Assembly (NCBI GenBank): GCA_051747265.1
Contig: JBNJFY010000003.1
Coordinates: 372,001-436,000 of the forward strand
Direction of reading: 5' to 3'
Source: JBNJFY01 sp051747265
Lineage (GTDB): Bacteria; Bacteroidota; Rhodothermia; Balneolales; Balneolaceae
Length of the DNA stretch: 64,000 nucleotides
Each line of letters opens with the position of its first letter. The stretch's first letter is position 1. Shown piece by piece: positions 54,533 through 63,900 of the stretch. Under the pieces are notes generated by a model. The model ran no database searches, was not told the origin of the DNA, and saw only the letters and a list, made by a program, of their open reading frames with translations. Both the position numbers and the translations under genes were made by a program.

Positions 54533-55430
54533 ACTAAAACGTAGGTCGGGCAGCTTGCCCGACAATGATAGCAAGCTAGTGGTTAAAAATAGATAGGATT
54601 AAAAAACCAATAACAATAAAAATAGCTGACACGCAATCAGTACCGAAAACGTAGGTCGGGCAGCTTGCCCGACAATGGTAGCAAGCTAGTGGTTAAAAAT
54701 AGATAGGATTAAAAAACCAATAACAATAAAAATAGCTGACTCGCAATTAGTACCGAAAACGTAGATCGGGCAGCTTGCCCGACAATGGTAGCAAGCTAGT
54801 GGTTAAAAATAGATAGGGTTAAAAAACCAATAACAATAAAAATAGTTGGCACGCAATCAGTAACCAAAACGTAGGTCAGGCAGCTTGCCCGACAATGATA
54901 GCAAGCTAGTGGTTAAAAATAGATAGGGTTAAAAAACCAATAACAATAAAAATAGTTGGCACGCAATCAGTAACCAAAACGTAGGTCAGGCAGCTTGNNN
55001 NNNNNNNNNNNNNNNNNNNNNNNNNNNNNNNNNNNNNNNNNNNNNNNNNNNNNNNNNNNNNNNNNNNNNNNNNNNNNNNNNNNNNNNNNNNNNNNNNCCC
55101 GACAATGATAGCAAGCTAGTGGTTAAAAATAGATAGGATTAAAAAACCAATAACAATAAAAATAGCTGACACGCAATTAGTACCGACAACGTAGGTCGGG
55201 CAGCTTGCCCGACAATGATAGCAAGCTAGTGGTTAAAAATAGATAGGATAAAAAAACAATAACAATAAAAATAGCTGACTCGCAATTAGTAACGAAAACG
55301 TAGGTCGGGCAGCTTGCCCGACAATGATAGCAAGCTGATCGCCAAAATAGATAGGATTAAAAGCCAATAACAGTGAAAATAGCTGACTCGCAATTAGTAA
55401 CTAAAACGTAGGTAGGAAAACTTGCTAACC
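54533..55430 (+). repeat. 110-bp tandem array built on a GTAG-headed REP hairpin
   Basis: Each unit starts with AACGTAG followed by a hairpin with arms GTCGGGCA/TGCCCGAC and loop GCT, then about 80 bp of AT-rich spacer (TAGCAAGCTAGTGGTTAAAA, then AATAACAATAAAAATAG). GTAG occurs at 54541, 54651, 54761, 54871, 54981, 55191 and 55300, with a decayed last unit at 55408. Spacing is 110 bp in the clear copies. The units differ by few bases, and one unit is broken by the assembly gap, so the true copy number is unknown. Confidence 0.92.
54998..55097. other. Assembly gap (100 N)
   Basis: Exactly 100 undetermined bases inside the 110-bp repeat. Sequence on both sides belongs to the same repeat unit, so the gap most likely hides additional copies rather than new content. 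Its size is a placeholder. Confidence 0.97.
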
Positions 55431-55514
55431 ATTATCAATCATACCGCATTATGAATGTACAGATGCTGAATGTTAATTGATTATCTGAGTTGAATAATCT
55501 TGCTGGAGGTCAAT

Positions 55515-55543
55515 GTCGGGCAAGCTGCCCGACCTACGTTTTT
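55515..55543 (-). repeat. Inverted REP element closing the array
   Basis: The same GTAG-headed hairpin in reverse orientation (the GTCGGGCA arm begins at 55515 and the CTAC follows the hairpin). It sits about 95 bp before the tmRNA gene. With the forward array it makes a BIME-like inverted arrangement. Confidence 0.85.
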
Positions 55544-55638
55544 AAATAACAATTCCCTTGATATTGGACTACAATAATTGGACCTTGGAAGCCGTTAATA
55601 TATTGATATTAACAAAGCAAAAAGCTCTTTGATTTATT

Positions 55639-55999
55639 GGGGATGTAGCGGATTCGACGGGATGAGTAGCGTCGCAAGCTGCATGTCGAGATCACTCCAA
55701 GTGATCACTCGTAAAAAGCACTTGGAACAAGTAATTGGCAACGATTACAATTACCGAATGGCTGCATAGTCAGACCATTCCGTTCCGCAGGGTGCCTTCC
55801 TGTAGGCCCCTTTAGGAGCGTCGACTAAAACAGGATAGCAGTCGTATGCGTCTGCCATGCGCCTGTGAACTCTAAGTAGACTAGTCTGAAGTCGCCGGCC
55901 GTTGGGCACCGCTTCAGGCGAACTCTAAAACAGCGGCTAAACATGAAGATGCTTGTAGGCATGCCATTTCGGACCCGGGTTCGATTCCCGGCATCTCCA
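55639..55999 (+). ncRNA. ssrA: Transfer-messenger RNA (tmRNA)
   Basis: One-piece tmRNA of about 361 nt. The acceptor stem GGGGATG pairs with CATCTCC at 55992-55998, with G-U at the third pair, the alanine identity element; A55999 is the discriminator and CCA is not encoded. The T-arm is GGGTTCGATTCCC. The tag frame GGC AAC GAT ... GCA TAG at 55737-55769 encodes GNDYNYRMAA, with the -AA end expected for proteolysis tags; the resume codon is assigned by this reading. It rescues stalled ribosomes with SmpB. A strong terminator follows. Confidence 0.95.
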
Positions 56000-56035
56000 C
56001 TTCACAACGCGAGGTCCCCAAATAGTTATCTATCT

Positions 56036-56071
56036 AAACCCAATCGGCAAACACGCCGGTTGGGTTTTTTT
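56036..56071 (+). terminator. Rho-independent terminator of ssrA
   Basis: A 13-bp stem (AAACCCAATCGGC / GCCGGTTGGGTTT, one G-U) around a 6-nt loop, followed by a T run to 56071. It lies 36 bp after the tmRNA 3' end. No other terminator I saw in the window has as long a stem. Confidence 0.92.
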
Positions 56072-56581
56072 ATGCCCATACCGTAACCAATCCGAATCCA
56101 GTAGTCCCAAACTTGTACCGAAGTAGCCGGATCCACTGCCTGCACAAGTCTCCGCTTCGCTCAGACTTGCTCAGGTATGAGTCATTTCAGACTAGATCAT
56201 CAAGCGTAGCGCAGATGCATCGTCGATTCGGAATCCCCCAATACTGACACAATATAGGATACTTCTAGGTATACCCCTTCCCAGTCGAACATGCTTCCCC
56301 GCATCAATATCATAAAGCACTAAACGGAAACATTTGTGCCACAAACACCTTATAGGAGATAGTCTATTGATGTCCTGAGACGTTGGCTCGACGAGAGGCA
56401 ATCTGTGGTGAGACAAAACCATCGAGCCTTAGATATCTATCTGTGTAATTATTTTGTTGATATATTAGTGGTAAATTCTTGGTCTTGATATTATTATCAG
56501 AGTAGATTAACGCACTCGAAAAATGAGAATATAGCAGCAGCGGAAACTGCTTTTGAGTAACGAATAGTTTTTTTTCCTGAA
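56072..56581. other. Gene-free stretch between ssrA and the histidine kinase
   Basis: About 510 bp with the solitary repeat module at 56144-56170 and no credible gene; frames on the minus strand here have no protein-like pattern. The kinase promoter should lie near the 3' end, but no consensus was clear. Confidence 0.5.
56144..56170 (-). repeat. Solitary copy of the CAAGTCT inverted-repeat module
   Basis: CAAGTCTCCGCTTCGCTCAG followed by ACTTGC is the reverse complement of the second module of the 16.5-18.1 kb array, with flanking bases also matching. It is more than 38 kb away, so this module is a dispersed family that can exist without the rest of the unit. Confidence 0.8.
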
Positions 56582-59500
56582 ATGATAACGTGTATGAGAA
56601 GAGTTTTTCAGTTAGCCTTACTCCTTTTCTTCTTCTCGTATCTGCTATATAACCCCGCATTTTCTTTTCAGAAATCAACCAATAATTATGTGATTTCACA
56701 TTTCGGGATGGAGGACGGGCTGCCCCAAAGCACCGTGAATGATATTACTCAAACCCCGGATGGATATATGTGGTTGGCCACCTTTGGCGGATTGGTGCGA
56801 TACGATGGAAATTCCTTTACTACCTTCAATCGCTCCAATACTCCAGGGATGCGTTCAGACCGAATTCTTCATCTCTATACAGATAGCGATGGTACGTTAT
56901 GGGTGGCCACAGAGAATGGGTTTTTGCGTTACCAAGACGGTGAATTCAAATCGTATGAGTTTAAACTGGGGACTAATATTTATGCCCCTTCTAAGGTCAT
57001 TGAAGATGGGGAAGGGCGATTATGGATTACGGCTGGTGCCGCTCCTTATTTGTATGACGGCGAGGAGTTTCTTAAACAAGAGCTGCTAACCGACGAAGAG
57101 TCTCGTTCCAAGGCTCTAAATGAAAACACCGGAGTATGGTTAGCCTACGATCGAAAACTATTGAAAACCGTTGGGGATTCGATTGCTCTTATCGATGAAT
57201 TGGATAACCAAATCCGTTACAATATTGTAGATGTTGAAGAATACCCGAAAGGATCAGGTCAGGTTTTTATTGCCACCACGGGTCAAGGGGTGGGACTCTA
57301 TGAGGACGGTAAGCTACACTTGTATTCTGTGGATAGTGGACTCACTTCTCGATACACCTCAAAATTTTATAAAGATCGTTCGGATCAGTTATGGGTGACC
57401 AACTTTAACGGGATCAGCAAGTGGCAGGGGGAAAAGTTTGAATCCTTGAATGCCATTAACCTCTCTAAAGACATACAATACACAAAAATATTTGAGGATC
57501 TGGAAGGGAATTACTGGGTTGGCTCACCCAGTGAGGGATTGTTTAAAGTGCGTTCGTCCATCATTACCACCATAGACAGTGAAGAGGGATTGTGGAATGA
57601 AAAAATGTTGTCGTTGACCCAACTCAGAAATGGGAATTATGTGTTTGCCACCAACTGTGGGGGCGTGTATGAGTGGAAGAATAACCGGGCGACGCCGGCT
57701 CCGATCAATGAAGTTATGCCCAATTTGTGCGTGTGGTCGGTGTATGAGGATTCCAGAGGGGATATCTGGTTTGGATCCAGAGTGCTTTATCGTAGCAGTT
57801 CGTTATCCGATCCGGGGATTCAGTTCGGACCTGAGGAGGGTTTTGACGGATTCGACATCTTTGCCATTACTGAGGATCGCAACGGGAATATATGGATTGG
57901 TTGTCTGAATGGGGTGTATGTGTATGATGGAGCATCCTTTACAAAGTTTACCACCGAAGAGGGGCTATCCTATAACGACACTCGCACCCTTTTCGAGGAT
58001 TCGGACGGAACCATGTGGGTGGGCACCTCGCAGGGGTTAAATACCATTTCAAAGGGACGGGTGACCAATATCCAATTGTTGGAACATAAAACCGACTCAG
58101 TTGTGGTGCGCCAACCCTATGTTCGGGCCATCCACAAAGATAATGAAGGCGTGTACTGGATCGGAACCTATGGGCATGGGATATTCCGAATTAAGAACGG
58201 ACATGTGACTCAGATTAGAAGCGATGATGGATTATTTGATGACATTGTTTCCTTTATCCGGGAAGATGAACAGGGATTTTTCTGGATGGGGAGTAACCGG
58301 GGCATCTTTCGGGTGCGTCGCTCGGAACTGAACAAGTTCAGCGAGGGACAGATCGATCGGGTGCAGTCGTATTCGTACGGAATAGAAGAGGGGATGAAAT
58401 CGGCAGAGACCAATGGGGGCTTTCAGCCCAATGTGATCCAGGAAAACGGGAAGTTGTATATTCCCACGGTTGAGGGAGTCACAGTGGTGGCCACCAATAA
58501 GGCGGAATCTCTGCCCAAACCACCTCCCGTTTATATCGAGCGCTTGACTTCCGGTAACATCGATCTGCCTTTGGGGGAGCAAATTAATCTTCCCTATGAT
58601 AAAGCGTTTTTACAAGTCTATTACACGGCATTGAATTTTCAGTCTCCCGAGAAGGTGAAGTTCCGTTATAAATTAGAGGGCTTGAATGAGAACTGGTTCG
58701 AAGTGGGTACCCGACGTTCCGCGCTGTTTACTAAAATTCCGCCTGGGGAATACGCTTTTAAGGTTACCGCGAATAGCAATAATGGAACCTGGAACCCGGA
58801 GGTCGCTTCCTTTGGGGTTTCGGTAAAACCGCCATTCTGGATGACCACATGGTTCTATTTTGTTGTGGGATTAGGGATCCTGTTTACTGGAGTGGGGCTC
58901 TATCATCGCCGGGTGACCAAGCTGGAAGAGGCGAACAAGCGGCAAAAATTGTTTACCGAAAAGCTCATTGAGTCGCAGGAGCAAGAGCGGCGGCGCATTG
59001 CCTCGGAGCTGCATGACAGCCTGGGACAACAGATTCTAGTTATTAAAAACAGAGCGGAACTGGCCGGATTGCAAGTGGAAGATGCCGAAGCCACCGCCCG
59101 GGAGTTACAAGAAATCATTCAGAGTGCGCAGCGCTCGATAGCTGACGTACGTAATATTTCTCATAATTTGCGACCGGTGCATCTGGAAAAATTTGGGTTA
59201 ACCAATGCGGTTAATCAACTATGTGCCAATCTGCAGGAAACAACTTCCATCGATTGGAGCTATCATCTGGAAGATCTCAATGAATTGGTAGAGGATGAGA
59301 AGGTGATCAATTTGTACAGGATCATCCAGGAAGGAACGAATAACATTTTGAAACACTCCTCGGCCACTGAAGCATCGGTGTTGGTCAAAAAAAATGGGCA
59401 GATGCTCAGTACAAAAATCTGGGATAATGGCAAAGGCTTTGATAATACCAATGAGCAGAAGCAGGTGGGGCTGGGTTTCCAGGGAATGAACGAAAGGATA

Positions 59501-59590
59501 ACCTCGTTGGGAGGCACTTTAAAGGTAGAATCTACCCCAGGCAAGGGAACCACATTACTAATTCAAATACCAATACCAGGTCATGGCTGA
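56582..59590 (+). CDS. Reg_prop/Y_Y_Y sensor histidine kinase (HisKA_3)
   Basis: 1002 residues. N-terminal signal or anchor (ALLLFFFSYLLY); periplasmic two-component-regulator propellers from about 40 to 660 (GMEDGLPQSTVNDITQTPDG, repeated GNIWIGxxNG-like units); a Y_Y_Y domain (about 680-765, PEKVKFRYKLEGLNENW); one membrane helix (WFYFVVGLGILFTGVGLY); then HisKA_3 with His811 in IASELHDSLGQQ and a HATPase_c domain with DNGKGFDN and GLGFQGMNERI. The architecture is typical of Bacteroidota glycan sensors, but this one lacks a C-terminal receiver and AraC domain and instead overlaps a separate LuxR-type regulator gene by 8 bp. ATG 56594 is an alternative start. Confidence 0.92.
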   Translation: MITCMRRVFQLALLLFFFSYLLYNPAFSFQKSTNNYVISHFGMEDGLPQSTVNDITQTPDGYMWLATFGGLVRYDGNSFTTFNRSNTPGMRSDRILHLYTDSDGTLWVATENGFLRYQDGEFKSYEFKLGTNIYAPSKVIEDGEGRLWITAGAAPYLYDGEEFLKQELLTDEESRSKALNENTGVWLAYDRKLLKTVGDSIALIDELDNQIRYNIVDVEEYPKGSGQVFIATTGQGVGLYEDGKLHLYSVDSGLTSRYTSKFYKDRSDQLWVTNFNGISKWQGEKFESLNAINLSKDIQYTKIFEDLEGNYWVGSPSEGLFKVRSSIITTIDSEEGLWNEKMLSLTQLRNGNYVFATNCGGVYEWKNNRATPAPINEVMPNLCVWSVYEDSRGDIWFGSRVLYRSSSLSDPGIQFGPEEGFDGFDIFAITEDRNGNIWIGCLNGVYVYDGASFTKFTTEEGLSYNDTRTLFEDSDGTMWVGTSQGLNTISKGRVTNIQLLEHKTDSVVVRQPYVRAIHKDNEGVYWIGTYGHGIFRIKNGHVTQIRSDDGLFDDIVSFIREDEQGFFWMGSNRGIFRVRRSELNKFSEGQIDRVQSYSYGIEEGMKSAETNGGFQPNVIQENGKLYIPTVEGVTVVATNKAESLPKPPPVYIERLTSGNIDLPLGEQINLPYDKAFLQVYYTALNFQSPEKVKFRYKLEGLNENWFEVGTRRSALFTKIPPGEYAFKVTANSNNGTWNPEVASFGVSVKPPFWMTTWFYFVVGLGILFTGVGLYHRRVTKLEEANKRQKLFTEKLIESQEQERRRIASELHDSLGQQILVIKNRAELAGLQVEDAEATARELQEIIQSAQRSIADVRNISHNLRPVHLEKFGLTNAVNQLCANLQETTSIDWSYHLEDLNELVEDEKVINLYRIIQEGTNNILKHSSATEASVLVKKNGQMLSTKIWDNGKGFDNTNEQKQVGLGFQGMNERITSLGGTLKVESTPGKGTTLLIQIPIPGHG

Positions 59591-60236
59591 GAAGATGACA
59601 AAAATTGTAATCGCAGACGACCATGAACTCATTCGTCACGGGCTAGTTCAGGTACTCGAAAAGGAGTTCGCAGTATCGATTATGGAGACGGATAATGGGA
59701 AAGAGGCGCTGGAACTCATCAAGAGTGAGTCGCCTGACGTGGCCATTCTTGATATTGAAATGCCCGAAATGACGGGATATGAAGTGGGCAAGGCGGTTCA
59801 CAAGGAGGGGCTTGGTGTGGATATTGTGTTTTTGACCATGCATGATGATGAGACCATGTTCAATAGAGCGATGGATATTGGTGCGATGGGATATATGCTA
59901 AAAGAAAATACGATTACCGAAATCGTGTCCTGCCTGAATATGGTGAAGCAGGGGAAGCCCTATATAAGTCCCAATATTTCCAATTATTTGCTGCATCGTA
60001 ATCAAAGGAAGAATGGGGCTACTGAAGAAGACGACAAGTTTGACCTGTTAACCGAGTCGGAACGTAACATTTTGAAGCTGGTCGCAGAGATGTACACCAG
60101 TCAAGAGATCGCCGACAAGTTGCACGTCAGTTTGAAAACGGTGCAAAATCACCGCAGCAACATGTGTAAGAAGCTGGGTCTAAGTGGAACACATGCCCTG
60201 CTGAAATATGCCGTTGAACGGAAAAACCGTATCTGA
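59583..60236 (+). CDS. NarL/LuxR-family response regulator
   Basis: 217 residues. Receiver domain with IADDHELIRHG, phospho-acceptor Asp in AILDIEMPEMTGYE, and the K in GYMLKEN; then a LuxR helix-turn-helix LTESERNILKLVAEMYTSQEIADKLHVSLKTVQNHRSNM. It overlaps the HisKA_3 kinase gene by 8 bp and is its obvious cognate partner. Targets are unknown; the large surface protein at 60995 is a candidate by position. Confidence 0.94.
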   Translation: MAEKMTKIVIADDHELIRHGLVQVLEKEFAVSIMETDNGKEALELIKSESPDVAILDIEMPEMTGYEVGKAVHKEGLGVDIVFLTMHDDETMFNRAMDIGAMGYMLKENTITEIVSCLNMVKQGKPYISPNISNYLLHRNQRKNGATEEDDKFDLLTESERNILKLVAEMYTSQEIADKLHVSLKTVQNHRSNMCKKLGLSGTHALLKYAVERKNRI

Positions 60237-60423
60237 GCCTTCCTAACCTCCGTTCATCGACCAGATTACCAGCCTACCTTATTCTCGCCTGGGTACTTAT
60301 ACCTATGCGTATGAATACTTATACCTATCAAAAATGAAGAGATCTCTCTATTGTGCCGCTGGAGGGGTGTAGCGTTCTTTTAGTAGGGGAAAACCAAAAC
60401 AAGAACGCATAGATATGCTGTGA

Positions 60424-60780
60424 ATGAAAATACTGATTGTGGAAGATCACAGTGATATGCGGCGGATGATCAAAAAGATGGTGGCCCTGATATTTACTGA
60501 AACAGTGGAATTTATAGAGTGCGAGAGTGGGGAAGAAGCGGTTATCCTGTATGGGCAACACCAACCAAACTGTGTGCTGATGGATATTCAGCTCAAAGAT
60601 TTAAACGGGTTGGAAGCAACCAAACAGATCATTGATCTCGATCGGAATGCCCAGATCATCATGGTCACCAGTTGCGATAGTCCAATCGTTCGCGCCAAAG
60701 CACAGGACCTAAGTGTAGCTTCCTTTGTCTCCAAAGACAATCTGTTTGCACTCAAGACATCGTTACAAACCATTATTTAA
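60424..60780 (+). CDS. Stand-alone receiver-domain protein
   Basis: 118 residues, receiver domain only. Acidic pair ED at 7-8, phospho-acceptor Asp54 (VLMDIQ), the Thr/Ser position in VTSCDS, and Lys in FVSKDN are all conserved, so it should be phosphorylated. It lacks any output domain, and may act as a phosphate sink or by protein contact. It lies 187 bp after the NarL-type regulator gene and about 215 bp before the large repeat-protein gene. Confidence 0.85.
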   Translation: MKILIVEDHSDMRRMIKKMVALIFTETVEFIECESGEEAVILYGQHQPNCVLMDIQLKDLNGLEATKQIIDLDRNAQIIMVTSCDSPIVRAKAQDLSVASFVSKDNLFALKTSLQTII

Positions 60781-60994
60781 TCGGTTCAGATATGAACATA
60801 TCAGGACTCATGCCGGATCTCATCTTGTCCTTCACAGGGTGGATAGGGGAGCATTTTTGGGCTGAGTTCCCAAGCAGATCAACGCTATGGAGTACCTACA
60901 ATGATTTGTACTTCCATGGACGTGAACCTAGGAAAAACGTATTCAACATCTCACCGATAGTTCAAAACATCACGCCCAAACAACGTCACCAGCT

Positions 60995-63900
60995 ATGAGA
61001 GAATCAGTAGTATCTTCGATCGCGTATCAAACAGCATCACCCGAAACGAACCGGACGGTTACCCGGTCACTCGGATTGGGCCGAACAAGTACATTAGCGA
61101 AAATTGCGGTGCTCAGCCTGTTCGTACTGTTTGCGGGTATGGTACCGCTAAGTCAAACCGCCCATGCCCAAGTCACCTTTACCAAAGCGGGTGCGGGGTT
61201 AACCGGCATGGACGGCGCGGATGATGATTGGGGCGATTATGACGGGGACGGCGACCTGGATCTGGTGATTACCGGTTCGGAAGGTCCCGGTGACTTTGGT
61301 CCCGTATTTAGTACCACGATTTACAAAAACGACGGTTCCGGAAACTTCACCGCCATTGGAGCCAGCTTGCCGGGTATGGATGGCGGAAGTGCTGACTGGG
61401 TGGATGTGGATGGCGATGGCGATCTGGATCTGTTGCTGACCGGAGCGGATGACTCGGGGAATCCCACCGCAGAGATTTACGAAAACCAAGGCTCGGATAC
61501 CTTTACCGCGATGTCGTCCGGGCTGACCGGGGTAAGTTTCAGTTCCGCGGCCGTCGGTGATGTGGATGGCGATGGGGATATGGATCTGCTGATCACCGGT
61601 GAAGATGCCTCCGCTAATCTAACCTCCACGATCTACACCAATGATGGATCAGGAAGCTTCACCGAAAACACCTCCAGCGGTCTTCCCGGATTTGGCGTTG
61701 CGGCCTCTGATTTTGGGGATATCGACAATGATGGGGATTTGGATCTGGTTATCGGCGGCGATGACAATGGAACCGCTACCACCAAAGTCTTTGAAAACGA
61801 TGGCAGTGGGAGCTTTTCCGCGCTCAGCGCGTCTTTACAAGGCATTAACCTGGGATCGGTTGAATTCGGTGATTATAACGCAGATGGAAACCTGGATCTG
61901 GTTATTGCCGGCGCTGATGATCAGCTAACCAACTACGCCATTATCTACAAAGGGGATGGAGCCGGTGGATTTACCGATATTTCGGCCGGACTTTCTGGAG
62001 TTAACAACGGAGAGGCCAACTGGGGTGATGTAGACGGTGATGGGGACCTGGATCTCGTTGTCGCCGGTCTGGGAGATAGTTTTGCGGGTACAGCCACGCT
62101 CTACATCAATGAGGGGAGTGATACCTTTTCAGCGTCATCGGCAAGTTTGGATGCGGTCGAAGGAGCATCGGTAAGTTGGGCCGAAGTGAACGGCGATACC
62201 CATCTTGATCTGTTTATTTCCGGCGTACGTTCCTCCGATTATGATCAAAGTGCCACGATCTATCTGAATGACGGGCCCGCGTCCACCAATAACGCCCCCG
62301 TATTCAACTCCTCGGCAACCGCTTCGGTCTCCGAAGGTATTGCAACCAGTACGACTGTACTGGATGTGAATGCCGACAACGGCGACGGTGGCAGCGATGA
62401 CAGCGGGATTAGCTATTCCATTACCGGCGGTGATGACAGCGGGGATCTGAGTATCGATGCCAGTACCGGTGCAATTACTTTCAACGCCACACCCGATTTT
62501 GAAAATCCGGCCGATGCCGATGCCAACAACGATTATGAAATTACAGTTCAGGCGGACGATGGAGAGTCCAGCGATAACACCGCCACGCAAAGCATTACCA
62601 TCTCCGTAACCGACGAAGCCCCGAACACCCCCACTGATTCGGATATGGCCACCAACGAAATTTCCGAAAATGCGTCCAATGGCGATGCGGTGGGCATTAC
62701 GGCAACAGCCAGTGATCCGGCCGGAGGGACGGTTACCTATTCGCTTAGTGACGATGCCAATGGCCGCTTTGCCATCAATAGTTCTACCGGCGTAGTTACT
62801 GTGGCTGATGCTACGCAATTGGACTATGGTACTGCAAACAGTCACGACATCACCATTGTGGCTAAAGATGCCGATAATACCCAGTCGACGGGATGGACCC
62901 CCTCTATTGCCGTCATCAATGTCAATGATGCACCCACGGCATCTGATGTGACCCTAACCGTCAACGAAGATGAAGTTTTGACCACAGCTACGGGCGATCT
63001 GGGGTACTCTGATCCGGAAAGCGATCCGATAAGTCATATTACTATTACCACCGTACCCGCTAACGGTACGCTTTATTTGGATGCCGATGACGGCGACGAT
63101 TACGACAGCGGGGAAGAGCTCAGTGCCAGCGATCAGGTGACCAAGTCCGATTTGGACGCGGGTAATCTGCAATTTGTGCCCGTTGCTGATGAAAATGGAA
63201 ATGCGTATGCGACCTTCGATTTTACCGTAAACGATGGTACGGTTGACGCCGCTTCTGCCAATACCATTACCATTAATGTAACGGCGGTTAATGATGTGCC
63301 AGTGGCCAGCGATGAAGCTATAGTCGAAATACCTAAAATTGGTGAGGCCATAGCAGCGATGTATACGTTTACTGATATAGATGGGGATGACAATGCGGGC
63401 GCTTCGTTCCAATGGTATCGGGCCGATGATGCTAGCGGAACCAACCGTACGGCTATTACAGGAGCTACCGATTCCCTCTACACGGTTACCGAATCTGATA
63501 AGTATAAATATCTAAGTGTAGAAATCACCCCGAATGACGGTACCGCAGGTGGGGCTACGGTCACTACGTCACATATTCTCGCCCATCCCTTTGAAGGTGG
63601 AAACGGTACCCAGGCCGATCCCTACGAGATTGCCACCGTCGACCAGCTCAACGAGATACGAAATGGGAACTATGACAATGGTGAGGATAGCGGTACTAAC
63701 ATTTCAAAGCATTATGAACTGATATCAGATATTGATCTGAGCGATGCTACCCGAACGGGGGCCTACGCGAATGGCGGTGCTGGTTGGGAGCCAATTGGTC
63801 GGTATGATGATAACGCGTCAAGTTTTGTAAATGCGTTCGATGGAAGCCTTAAGGGGAATGGGCATACCATTGATGGGCTATATATTAATCGTTCGGATCG

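Noticed and set aside
54533..55430. Possible CRISPR array in the 110-bp repeats
   Set aside because: The intervening sequence is conserved between copies, not unique, and the repeated core is a GTAG-headed REP hairpin.
56336..56360. TGGCAC on the minus strand near 56340 as a fifth sigma-54 site
   Set aside because: The -12 part reads TTTC instead of TTG and no minus-strand gene follows.
56192..56699. Minus-strand frames of 76 and 111 codons before the histidine kinase
   Set aside because: One overlaps the kinase start, both lack motifs or a start context, and composition is not gene-like.
60792..60998. 68-codon frame between the lone receiver and the adhesin gene, whose stop overlaps the adhesin ATG (ATGA)
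   Set aside because: The overlap is suggestive of coupling, but the product has no recognisable pattern, signal or membrane segment and no clear ribosome-binding site, so I could not support it as a gene.
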